Source: Paenibacillus thalictri
GTDB taxonomy: Bacteria > Bacillota > Bacilli > Paenibacillales > NBRC-103111
Direction of reading: 5' to 3'
DNA: 64,000 nucleotides
Assembly: GCF_004307995.1 (NCBI RefSeq)
Contig: NZ_SIRE01000036.1
Span: 24,206-88,205 of the forward strand
Part shown: piece by piece, positions 50,425 through 58,461 of the stretch
Position numbering within the stretch: the stretch's first letter is position 1
How the letters are laid out: the number at the start of each line of letters is the position of its first letter
Notes under the pieces: generated by a model
Databases searched by the model: none
What the model saw: the letters and a program-made list of their open reading frames with translations, nothing else
What the model was told of the DNA's origin: nothing
Position numbers and translations under genes: made by a program

Positions 50425-51336
50425 TTACAAAGCTGGACGCACCAGCAAATCTTCCAGCACTTGCTGCAATTGATCGTTATCCATCTTCGGCATCAAATAA
50501 CGGTGTCCTCGCCGGGGAGAAGCTGCCCATTCATTCTCGCCGGCTTCCCCTACCGACACACAGCCTTCCTCACTTGCGGTCCAATAGGCGCCAAGTCCGC
50601 GAACGCCATACAGCACAGCGGTTAAATCCCAACTGCTGCGCCCTCCTTGTTTGCCCAAAAACAATTCATACGCCAGCCGGACCGGATGATGATCCGGGGT
50701 TTCCCGAAACAATCGGTCCCCGGTCTTGACGGCGTCCCCAATCTCAAACCCGCTGAACATGATTGGTGTGGGCCAATGCTCCACAACGAATTTGGCCGAC
50801 GCCGGGTCCATTTGAAAATTCCACTCCGCACCCGACGGGAACGCCCCGCCCATAACGACGAGCTCGGACACTTTGCGCGCTACCAGTTCGGTTCCGGCCA
50901 GCGGGCTTATTTCATCAGACTCGGACTGCAAAAGCCCTCTCAGATTCGGCAGCGGTCCGATCGCCACGATCACTACACCCCCATCAAGCTCTGCGGCCAG
51001 CAATTTGCGAAGCAGAAGGGCCGCGTCATCCGGCTCGCCTCCTTTACGGTACCGGTTCGGATACGTTTCACAAATCGTACGGTTGTACTTCTCATAAGAC
51101 TCGCCTTCCAGAAAACCCGGCGTTTTCAACGTGCCAATCGGGATGTCTGGCCTGCCGTAGTAACGATTGATGGTATCAATACATCCTGCTCCCCATGGGC
51201 TTGAAGTGCAATGAGTGACCCCCAATATCTCCGCTTCACCGCTATCAGCCAAAGCATGCAGCACAGCAAGCGCGGCAGCGTCGTCGCAGTCCGGACCGAT
51301 GTCGGTGTCCAAAATGATTTTTACCGGTTTGCGCAT
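50425..51336 (-). CDS. Nucleoside hydrolase
   Basis: 303 residues with the calcium-binding N-terminal motif ILDTDIGPDCDDAAAL of inosine-uridine nucleoside hydrolases, then VVIVAIGPLPNLRGLL and WNFQMDPASAKFV-type substrate site. The start at 51336 (MRKPVKI) overlaps the stop of the disrupted GH43 frame by one base and has GGAGGGTC upstream. It splits ribonucleosides, or related N-ribosides, into sugar and base. Its association with a GH43 gene suggests a sugar- or nucleoside-scavenging operon that is now partly broken. Confidence 0.9.
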   Translation of the reverse strand: MRKPVKIILDTDIGPDCDDAAALAVLHALADSGEAEILGVTHCTSSPWGAGCIDTINRYYGRPDIPIGTLKTPGFLEGESYEKYNRTICETYPNRYRKGGEPDDAALLLRKLLAAELDGGVVIVAIGPLPNLRGLLQSESDEISPLAGTELVARKVSELVVMGGAFPSGAEWNFQMDPASAKFVVEHWPTPIMFSGFEIGDAVKTGDRLFRETPDHHPVRLAYELFLGKQGGRSSWDLTAVLYGVRGLGAYWTASEEGCVSVGEAGENEWAASPRRGHRYLMPKMDNDQLQQVLEDLLVRPAL

Positions 51337-52228
51337 CAGCATGACCCTCCGTCCGTCGGAACAATAGGGACCGGATGGCCGTGCACAAACTCCCACTTGT
51401 CGCAGCATACCTGACGGTCGTAGCCGGTTTTCCCCTGTCCCATCCGATGATAAAATAAGTACCATTCGTCTTGGTATAACGTCAGCGAAGCATGCCCGGT
51501 TCCCGATATCTCGCCAGCAGGACATATCACGATATTGGACTCCGGCGCCTCGTAAGGCCCGTAAACCGAAGAACTGACCGCATACCTGACTTGGTACCTG
51601 ACGTCCCTCGTGTCGTATATGCTCCAGGTCAGCCGTATCGGCCGTCTATTTTTTGCAGGTGCGCTTCTTCATTGTACACTTCGATGTCGAACACACTTGG
51701 ATCCTTGCCGGATTGCCGATACAACCGGTCGGACAAGCAGACCGGCTCCCCCTTAAACGTAACCATATCGTCGTGTAACGCAACGATCCAGCATTTCCCT
51801 TGCCCCCACATCAAATGCGGCTGCCCGTCGGTATCGATAAATATGTCCGGGTCGATCGTCTGGCATTGCCATTCGTTTGTGGAAATAAGCGGCCTGCCGA
51901 GCACATCCACGAAAGGACCGGTAGGAGAGTCGGATCGGGCAACACCGATTTGCTGTTCCGCGCAAAAATACATGTAATAGGAGCCCCGAAACTTGGTAAC
52001 CGACGGCGCCCACGCTTTGCTTTTGGCCCATGAGACTGTATCTAGATCCAACGCCACAGCCGGCTCCGACCACGATACCAAATCGGTGGAATGGAACACA
52101 TGGAACTTACCGTACATCCAGCCGTCGCTGTCTTTGGTCGGATACAAGTAATAATCGCTGCCATCCCGGAATATGTAAGGATCGGCCCACGTACCGGGTA
52201 ACACCGGATTGCCGCTCCGGTTGTTCAT
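51336..52228 (-). pseudogene. GH43-like glycoside hydrolase, frameshifted
   Basis: The 5' part (ATG at 52228 behind GAGGAGGTATTG) reads as a GH43 five-bladed propeller enzyme: NPVLPGTWADPYIFRDG with the catalytic-base Asp, DTVSWAKSKAWAPSV, and TIDPDIFIDTDGQPHLMWG. The frame stops at 51629. The continuation is in another frame from about 51635: RLTWSIYDTRDVRYQ, then GTGHASLTLYQDEWYLFYHR, ending at 51336. One missing base near 51630-51680, where there is an A6 run, explains the break. It may be a true pseudogene or a sequencing error. The restored protein would be close to 297 residues. Confidence 0.8.
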
Positions 52229-52239
52229 GATCAATACCT

Positions 52240-52500
52240 CCTCACCCTTTCATCGCCCCGTCGACCAAACCTTTCAATGATATGCTTCTGCATGCCCATA
52301 AGGTGTAAGGAATTGAGAGTAGCGATGACCGAGGAATTCGTGCCCATGAGGACAAGAGAGCGCTTTATTTCTTCGAGATTAAAATTGAAATCAGCAAAAT
52401 ATTGGCTGCCAAATAAGAAAGCAGCATCGTCCGGACGATCGACCGCTTGAACAATGTCAAGCTTAACGCTCTGGAAACGTGGATCATAGAGGATGTGGAA
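52240..52500 (-). pseudogene. Remnants of sugar ABC permease and regulator genes
   Basis: Immediately upstream of the GH43 gene, MQKHII and, one frame over, KGLVDGAMKG-stop together give the usual C-terminal end of a carbohydrate ABC permease, so a base is lost near 52280. Further upstream, near 52370-52460, LFKRSIVRTMLLSYLAAN resembles the N-terminus of membrane-bound AraC-type or histidine kinase regulators, ending at a stop after ILISKK. These pieces suggest a collapsed sugar-uptake locus. Identification is by short motifs only. Confidence 0.4.
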
Positions 52501-52540
52501 CCTTTTATCAGCATAAATATCGCTTTTACTCAGATGCTAA

Positions 52541-52572
52541 AAAAAGCCAACCGACAGAGCGGTTGGCTTTTT
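52541..52572 (-). terminator. Terminator of msmX
   Basis: Thirteen-pair stem AAAAAGCCAACCG (52541-52553) with CGGTTGGCTTTTT (52560-52572), then more T on the minus strand. Confidence 0.93.
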
Positions 52573-52587
52573 AAGTCTGACTAGAAA

Positions 52588-53709
52588 TTACGAAAGAAAG
52601 ATGGATTGTGTTGTTGTTTTATCGAAGAAATGAACTTTGTTCATATCGATGGCAAGTTTCACGTTAGTGCCTTCTTTGAAGCCGGCGCGACCGTCAACAC
52701 GAGCTACACAGCTTTGATTGCCAAGACCGTTAATGTACAGGTACATTTCATGACCCAAGTTTTCAGCAACTTCGATGTGCGCATTAACGATCGAGTTCGG
52801 AGAAGCTTCGATCACGATAGCTTCTTCGTGGAAGTCTTCCGGACGAACGCCGAACACCACTTCTTTGCCTACATAACCTTTTTCGCGCAAAACTTTTGCT
52901 TTGCCTTCCGGTACTTCCAGGTTGCAGCCTTGTGCTTTAAAGCGCAGGCTTCCACCTTCTTCAGCAAAAGTGCCGCTGATCATGTTCATGGAAGGAGATC
53001 CGATAAAACCTGCAACAAAGATATTTACAGGGAAGTTGTAAATTTCTTCAGGAGTTGCCGCTTGTTGAATGATGCCCTTGTCCATAACGACAATACGGTC
53101 ACCCATCGTCATCGCTTCTGTTTGGTCATGCGTTACGTAGATAACGGTTGTTTCCAAACGTTTGTGCAGCTTGCTGATCTCAGCACGCATCTGTACGCGC
53201 AATTTAGCATCCAAGTTGGAGAGTGGTTCGTCCATCAAGAACACTTGCGGTTCACGAACGATCGCGCGGCCCAAAGCGACACGCTGACGTTGACCACCGG
53301 AAAGAGCCTTTGGTTTACGATCAAGCAAATGCTCGATATCGAGGATTTTCGCAGCTTCGCGAACGCGAGCGTCGATGTCGGCTTTTTTGAATTTACGCAG
53401 TTTCAAACCGAAAGCCATGTTTTGGTACACGTTCATATGCGGATACAAAGCGTAAGACTGGAACACCATCGCGATATCGCGGTCTTTAGGAGCAACGTCA
53501 TTGACGAGACGGTCGCCAATGTACAATTCGCCCTCGGAGATTTCTTCCAAACCGGCGATCATACGCAAAGTCGTTGATTTACCGCAGCCGGATGCGCCGA
53601 CCAAAACGAGAAACTCTTTATCTTTAATGTCAAGATGGAAGTCTTTAACCGTTGCTTCCTCGTTACCCGGATATTTCTTAACAACATGGTTTAAACGTAC
53701 GCCAGCCAT
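52588..53709 (-). CDS. msmX: MsmX/UgpC-type sugar ABC ATPase
   Basis: 373-residue ATPase shared by several sugar importers. Walker A GASGCGKST, Q-loop VFQSYALYPHMNV, signature LSGGQRQR, Walker B VFLMDEPLSNLD, H-loop VTHDQ and a C-terminal TOBE/OB regulatory domain (about 240-370) are present. As in Bacillus, it stands apart from any permease and probably energises multiple ones. Start ATG at 53709 with GGGGG upstream. Ends in a strong terminator. Confidence 0.94.
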   Translation of the reverse strand: MAGVRLNHVVKKYPGNEEATVKDFHLDIKDKEFLVLVGASGCGKSTTLRMIAGLEEISEGELYIGDRLVNDVAPKDRDIAMVFQSYALYPHMNVYQNMAFGLKLRKFKKADIDARVREAAKILDIEHLLDRKPKALSGGQRQRVALGRAIVREPQVFLMDEPLSNLDAKLRVQMRAEISKLHKRLETTVIYVTHDQTEAMTMGDRIVVMDKGIIQQAATPEEIYNFPVNIFVAGFIGSPSMNMISGTFAEEGGSLRFKAQGCNLEVPEGKAKVLREKGYVGKEVVFGVRPEDFHEEAIVIEASPNSIVNAHIEVAENLGHEMYLYINGLGNQSCVARVDGRAGFKEGTNVKLAIDMNKVHFFDKTTTQSIFLS

Positions 53710-53801
53710 GGATTAATTCCCCCTACGATTTAGTATCGTTCTCATATATACATCTTACCTTGCCTGCCCATTTATGACTATGCACAATCTTCACAAAAAA
53801 A

Positions 53802-54917
53802 TTACTTTCTTTTCGTTACTTTGTACAATAATAAGGCAATCTTCACAAGCACCGCATCGTTGAACGTCCTCACGTCAAGGCCGGTTTCCTGCTTAAACTT
53901 GTCCAGCCGGTACAGCAGCGTATTGCGGTGAATGTACAGCCGCTTTGCCGTTTCGCTGACATTGCAGTCGAGACTGAAGAACTGTTCCAGCGTCGTCAGC
54001 GTCTCCGTGTCCATCACAATATCAATCCGTTTCAGCACCCGCTCCAAAAAATCCGTCTTGTATTCCTCGGGAATATGGTGAACCAGCTTCTCCAAATGAA
54101 GCATCCAAGGCAGATGCACATGTTCGCTCATATGGAACGTCCTGCCAAGCACCAGCGCCTCCCGCATCTCCAGCACCGTGGTATACAACGATTTGGCCGG
54201 CGTCATCGGATAATGCAAGGCAACCTGGCAATCGCCGAGCCATTCTGTTCCCAGCATCTCGCTTAAACCAAGTCCGATTGCCGCCAATCCGTCTTCGACG
54301 CTTTCTTCTTCATCGCTATCCCGCTCGTCGCCGGTGCCTGCCAGCAATTTTTCCGAGCCCAGAATAAGCCACTCCTTCTCCATCAAAGGAATCAGGATGA
54401 TCTCCGCCTCAAAGAAAGATTCGAGCAGCTTCTTCAGCTCCTGATAGGTCCCCTTCTTGGCCGCGGGGTAACCGCCGTACAGCAGGATCGGAATTTTGGT
54501 GGAATATAAGGAAAATTGTGAAACCAGGGATTCCGGCATCTCTACGTTCACCGTCACGCCGGATTCCAGCTGTCCCTTTAGCCAGTCCCGCAGAAGTCCC
54601 GCCTTACGCTCCTCTTCGTTCAAATAGACGGGGAGCGTCTTTTTATCCGGATCCCGCTTTGCTTCAATCATCAGCTCAACCAATTGCCGCTCTACCGGGG
54701 ATACAGCCCCCGCGGCCGTCGAAAGCAAGAAGGCTTGACCGCCTTCCTTATATAAAAAGAAATGAACCGATTCACCGGAACGGACACTTTTGCCTGATGA
54801 ACCGTTCGTTTTGTCTTCAGCTTCCATGCTGCGCCAATCTTCCCATGGGCGGGTTTCCAGCAGGACATTAGTTTGCAATATATGAGTTAGCTGCTCTTTT
54901 AATTGTTCCCATTCCAT
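53802..54917 (-). CDS. PucR/CdaR-type transcriptional regulator
   Basis: 371 residues. The C-terminal 60 residues carry the PucR-type helix-turn-helix (NVSETAKRLYIHRNTLLYRLDKF). The middle is a GGDEF-like/CdaR regulatory region without recognisable catalytic residues; the N-terminus is variable with an acidic stretch (GDERDSDEEESVED). It precedes msmX by about 90 bp on the same strand and may control it; the inducer is unknown. Confidence 0.82.
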   Translation of the reverse strand: MEWEQLKEQLTHILQTNVLLETRPWEDWRSMEAEDKTNGSSGKSVRSGESVHFFLYKEGGQAFLLSTAAGAVSPVERQLVELMIEAKRDPDKKTLPVYLNEEERKAGLLRDWLKGQLESGVTVNVEMPESLVSQFSLYSTKIPILLYGGYPAAKKGTYQELKKLLESFFEAEIILIPLMEKEWLILGSEKLLAGTGDERDSDEEESVEDGLAAIGLGLSEMLGTEWLGDCQVALHYPMTPAKSLYTTVLEMREALVLGRTFHMSEHVHLPWMLHLEKLVHHIPEEYKTDFLERVLKRIDIVMDTETLTTLEQFFSLDCNVSETAKRLYIHRNTLLYRLDKFKQETGLDVRTFNDAVLVKIALLLYKVTKRK

Positions 54918-54971
54918 GACTTAAAAACTCCGCTCCCCGTCAAATAATGGTTTTACACTTATCATAGCAGA

Positions 54972-55013
54972 AAATAAAAACCCTTGCCCGCTTAAATGCT
55001 TCAGGCAAGGGTT
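54972..55013 (-). terminator. Terminator of the NlpC/P60 gene
   Basis: AACCCTTGCC (54979-54988) pairs with GGCAAGGGTT (55004-55013); TTTTTATTTTC follows on the minus strand. Confidence 0.9.
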
Positions 55014-55023
55014 CCGCTGTCTG

Positions 55024-55878
55024 CTAGTTAAGGATGTGGCGCGCCGTCACGTAGTGGTCCTTCCACCAATCGGAGTTGATGCTGCTGTATTTGACCCCGC
55101 CCTCTCCGTAAGTATGAATCATCATGCCGTTGCCGACGTACATGCCGACATGGCCGATTTTGCCTTTCGAATCCTTGGTCGTGAAGAATACCAGATCTCC
55201 CGTTTCCAGATTGCTTTTGCTCACATATTTACCTTCCAGCGCTTGATCGCGGGATACGCGCGGCAGTGTAATACCGTTCTGCGCGAAGATGGTTTTCATG
55301 AAAGATGAGCAATCGAAGGTTTTCGTTTGGCCGTATTTGGCACCGAAATCGTAAGGGGTGCCTAAGTATTTTCTAGCGTCGAGGACGAGTTTGACTCGTT
55401 TTTGATCCATGGCGGAGAGTACGCGGCGAGCGCCTTTGAAGTCATTTTTAAAACTGGAAGTAAGGGTTTGGGTAATAACTTCGTCATCGCTTTTGGAGGC
55501 GAGAATGATTTTATTGTCTCCGATATAAATGCCTGCGGTATTCAGCTTCGAACCGCTGCCGAAGAAAAGCACATCGCCTTCTTTTACATCGTTCAGACTC
55601 TTAATCAACGGTTTGTTCATGGCGAATTGTGCGTCTAAGCTGCTCGGCAAGCTATAGTTGGTCATTTTATATACGTAGGAGATAAGTCCCGATGCATCAA
55701 AACCTTTTGAGGGTGTGGCGGAACCGCTGTTGTAATCTTTGCCGACCATTTCTTTGGCGATGGACACAGCGTCCATATCGTCGGTGGCGGCAAACGCCGG
55801 AACGGCGAATACTCCCGTCAGCATTAAGGACATGGCGGTCGTAACTCCGGCGGTGCGAAGCAAATTGCTTTTCTTCAT
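55024..55878 (-). CDS. Secreted protein with two NlpC/P60 domains, first one degenerate
   Basis: 284 residues with a signal peptide (cleavage near residue 30, AFA-A). Two NlpC/P60 modules follow. The second (about 160-284) is complete: Cys190 in FDCSSF, His243 in GHVGMYVG, His255 in MIHTYG, as in cell-wall D,L-endopeptidases. The first (about 35-150) has the same fold cues (GFDASGL, GDVLFFGSG, AGIYIG) but Ala62 replaces the catalytic Cys and Thr114 the His. It is therefore probably a substrate- or inhibitor-binding pseudoenzyme. It is monocistronic. It likely remodels peptidoglycan at the surface. Confidence 0.92.
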   Translation of the reverse strand: MKKSNLLRTAGVTTAMSLMLTGVFAVPAFAATDDMDAVSIAKEMVGKDYNSGSATPSKGFDASGLISYVYKMTNYSLPSSLDAQFAMNKPLIKSLNDVKEGDVLFFGSGSKLNTAGIYIGDNKIILASKSDDEVITQTLTSSFKNDFKGARRVLSAMDQKRVKLVLDARKYLGTPYDFGAKYGQTKTFDCSSFMKTIFAQNGITLPRVSRDQALEGKYVSKSNLETGDLVFFTTKDSKGKIGHVGMYVGNGMMIHTYGEGGVKYSSINSDWWKDHYVTARHILN

Positions 55879-56144
55879 GAAACAATTCCTCCAAGTAAAG
55901 TAGATTTCCCCATGTTTGGGTAATGCTCTTGCTGTAGCATCAGATTACCATGGAAAGTATAGCATTATCATTACGCAAATATTTCATATTCATATATATA
56001 ACTGGTATGTAAGTCAATATATATCGCAATCTTGCTGATTTCTTTCTAGTCTCTGGAATAATATTGGATAATTTCATGGGAAAAGGAAAAAAATACTGCT
56101 GCAAATGTCTGTGCATTTTCTTCGTCCGGAAGGGAGGACGCGCT

Positions 56145-57380
56145 ATTTTTTCGTTACTTTATGGAAAAACCGCCATTTCTTTAACATTTCCTGCGGATCG
56201 TTCGCCGGATATTTTGACGTATCCATCGGGTCCTCGCCCGGACCGCGAATTGTGTATAACGGAGGCGTTGGCACATCCGATCGCCTCGTTGCCTTTATCG
56301 GAATTGGCGAAAAGTCGCCGGGATGCGGTGATTCTCATCAGCGATATCAGCCGGTTATGCCCGAGCTATTTATTTTTGCCCGCGCTGATCGATCAATTAA
56401 ATGCTGGCGGTATTGACGACAGCCGGATTCGCATTGTGGTCGCTTTAGGTCTGCATCGCAAGCAAACCGAAGAGGAGCTTCGACAGTTAACAGGCGAGAC
56501 GGTGTACAAGAGGGTACGCGTGGTTAATCATTCCGCACTTTCCGAGGATTGCATCCCGGTCGGAACGACTTCACAAGGAACCCCGGTTGAAATTAACCGG
56601 ACCGTTGCGGGCGCCGATCTGCTCATCGCTACCGGCAACGTGGAACCTCATGCGCTGGCGGGCCTTTCGGGCGGCGTGAAAGCTTTAATGCCCGGCACAG
56701 CATCACACCGCTCCATTGAATGCAATCACGCCTTGTCTTTGACTTACAAGACAGTGCCCGGGCAAACCGCTAACCCGATTCACCGGGATATGGAAGAAGC
56801 TCAGCAGTTTGTGCCGATTCACTTTCTGTTTAACGTGGTTGTCGATCATGAACGCCGGATCTTGGCTGCAGCCTGCGGGCAACCGGCCGCCGCCCACCGC
56901 GTTTTATCCGAGCTGGCCGGCAAGGCGTTCATCTCCACTGCGGCTAAAAAATACGATATCACCATCGTATCGGCCGGCGGTTATCCGAAGGATACACAGC
57001 TGTATCAAGCGCTGAAGGCGTTGAAAAATGCGGCGGCGGTCACAAAACCCGGCGGAGAAATTGTGCTCGCGGCGGAATGCGGGGAGATGCTTGGCAACGG
57101 GATTTTTCAATATTGGGTCGACACTATGCCCAATCGGGCCTATATGGTCGCCCGTCTGCAAAAGCAATTTGTTGTTGGCGCCCATAAGATATTGCACATC
57201 GACGAGGTGCTCCGGCAGCACAAGGTTCATCTGTACAGCAGCATGGGGGAAGCAGCCGTTCGATTGCTCGGTTTTGAACCGGTTGCAGAGCTGCAAGCGG
57301 CGTATGACCGGCTGACTGCCGACCGCTCCAAATCGATTGCGCTGATGCCCTACGGCTCGCTAACTTTTACGCAAGGCTGA
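56145..57380 (+). CDS. LarA-family (lactate racemase-like) protein
   Basis: About 411-438 residues, DUF2088/LarA fold. The conserved part starts LLYGKTAISLTFP; RIVVALGLHRKQTEEE, GNVEPHALAGLSGGVKALMPG (with the Lys that anchors the nickel-pincer cofactor in LarA) and NHALS follow. The family isomerises 2-hydroxyacids; substrates besides lactate are known. Start is odd: the frame opens at TTG 56064 with no ribosome site, while AGGGAGG at 56131-56137 points seven bases on to an ATT at 56145. I place the start there provisionally. No larBCE maturation genes are seen here. It heads an operon with a GMC oxidoreductase. Confidence 0.8.
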   Translation: MFSLLYGKTAISLTFPADRSPDILTYPSGPRPDRELCITEALAHPIASLPLSELAKSRRDAVILISDISRLCPSYLFLPALIDQLNAGGIDDSRIRIVVALGLHRKQTEEELRQLTGETVYKRVRVVNHSALSEDCIPVGTTSQGTPVEINRTVAGADLLIATGNVEPHALAGLSGGVKALMPGTASHRSIECNHALSLTYKTVPGQTANPIHRDMEEAQQFVPIHFLFNVVVDHERRILAAACGQPAAAHRVLSELAGKAFISTAAKKYDITIVSAGGYPKDTQLYQALKALKNAAAVTKPGGEIVLAAECGEMLGNGIFQYWVDTMPNRAYMVARLQKQFVVGAHKILHIDEVLRQHKVHLYSSMGEAAVRLLGFEPVAELQAAYDRLTADRSKSIALMPYGSLTFTQG

Positions 57381-57412
57381 TACGGGCGCAACAAAACAAT
57401 ATAGAGAAAGCG

Positions 57413-57811
57413 GTGAGTACCGTGTGGAATGCGTGGTCATTGGATCGCGTCATCTTTTTATTTGTCGGGTTAGCCTTTCTGGTTATCGGGGTTCAGGTTA
57501 CCATCTCTCATTATCGTCAAAATTTTCATCATAAGGCGATGTGGGGGCCTGTGCTTTCCGCCCCATTCTTATGTGCGGTCAGTGTGTGGCTCGCTTTTTA
57601 TCCGGCTTCGTGGCTGCTCATCACCTTTATGGTACTGATGTATGTCGCCGTGCTGGAAGGGTTTGTCGGATTCTATTATCACTTTCACGGCGTCGGGCTT
57701 CGGGTTGGCGGATACACATCCCGCAATTTCTTGGTCGGGCCGCCGGTGGTGCTGCCGCTGTTGTATACAGCAATGGGCGTACTAGGACTGCTTGCTTATT
57801 ACTGGAGGTGA
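57413..57811 (+). CDS. Small membrane protein in the larA-GMC operon
   Basis: 132 residues, four hydrophobic helices (about 12-32, 48-66, 68-88, 108-128) and a short conserved-looking loop YYHFHGVGLRVGGY. Start is GTG at 57413 or 57422 (GGTGAG precedes the latter). The gene lies 32 bp after the LarA-like gene and its stop lies within the ribosome site of the next gene. No family is recognised; it could anchor the dehydrogenase that follows or pass electrons to quinone, but it lacks obvious haem ligands apart from the two His. Confidence 0.75.
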   Translation: MSTVWNAWSLDRVIFLFVGLAFLVIGVQVTISHYRQNFHHKAMWGPVLSAPFLCAVSVWLAFYPASWLLITFMVLMYVAVLEGFVGFYYHFHGVGLRVGGYTSRNFLVGPPVVLPLLYTAMGVLGLLAYYWR

Positions 57812-57816
57812 ACCAA

Positions 57817-58461
57817 GTGAGTTCAAACAACAATCCTACCGCCATAAGTCCCTCCGGCTTATCGACCATCACCCGTTATCCTGCTTACGACGTGATGATG
57901 CATGCCGAGCATTGGGACGAGCACACCCGGCAGGTGGTAACGGCCCGGTTGTACCGGGACAACCCGTATCGTTACTTGACGACCTTGGAAGCGGAGTCGC
58001 TGCGTTCCTGGTGCTCCTTGCTGCTGGACGACGAGCGGGCGGAAATTATTCAGTTTGTGCTCGGACATATCGATAAAACTTTATCGGACGGCCGGGGCGA
58101 GGGACAACGCGGCACAGGCGTGCCTCCGGCCGGCAAGTTGATCCGCGACGGACTGAAGGCGGTGGATGCAACCTGCCAGTCGCTGCATACCAAAAGGTTC
58201 TTCGAGCTCGATGCGGAAATGCAAAAAACGCTGATGACCGATATAAGCGGCGATCAAGCCGAACCCGCATCGATCTGGTCGGCGATTCCGCAGAAGGATC
58301 TTTTCAAAAAACTGCTCCAGTTGTCGGTGGAGGCGTATTATTCCCATCCGACCATATGGTCGGAAATCGGATATGCCGGGCCGGCGTATCCGCGCGGCTA
58401 CATCACCGCAAATCCCGGCCAAAGAGATGCTTGGGAGGCGAAACTCGGCGATGAAACGTAG
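57817..58461 (+). CDS. Gluconate 2-dehydrogenase subunit 3-like protein
   Basis: 214 residues. The GTG at 57817 follows GGAGGTGAACC. The protein matches the small subunit that accompanies GMC-type membrane dehydrogenases (AEHWDEHTRQVV..., TLEAESLRSW, FKKLLQLSVEAYYSHP, GYAGPAYPRGY). No Tat signal is obvious, unlike many Gram-negative subunits. It overlaps the GMC gene by 11 bases, so the two are coupled and probably form a complex. Confidence 0.85.
   Translation: MSSNNNPTAISPSGLSTITRYPAYDVMMHAEHWDEHTRQVVTARLYRDNPYRYLTTLEAESLRSWCSLLLDDERAEIIQFVLGHIDKTLSDGRGEGQRGTGVPPAGKLIRDGLKAVDATCQSLHTKRFFELDAEMQKTLMTDISGDQAEPASIWSAIPQKDLFKKLLQLSVEAYYSHPTIWSEIGYAGPAYPRGYITANPGQRDAWEAKLGDET

Noticed and set aside
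52330..52500. An 80-codon minus-strand open frame (HILYDPRFQSV...) in the decayed sugar locus
   Set aside because: No start with a ribosome site, and neighbouring frames give better matches to broken known genes.
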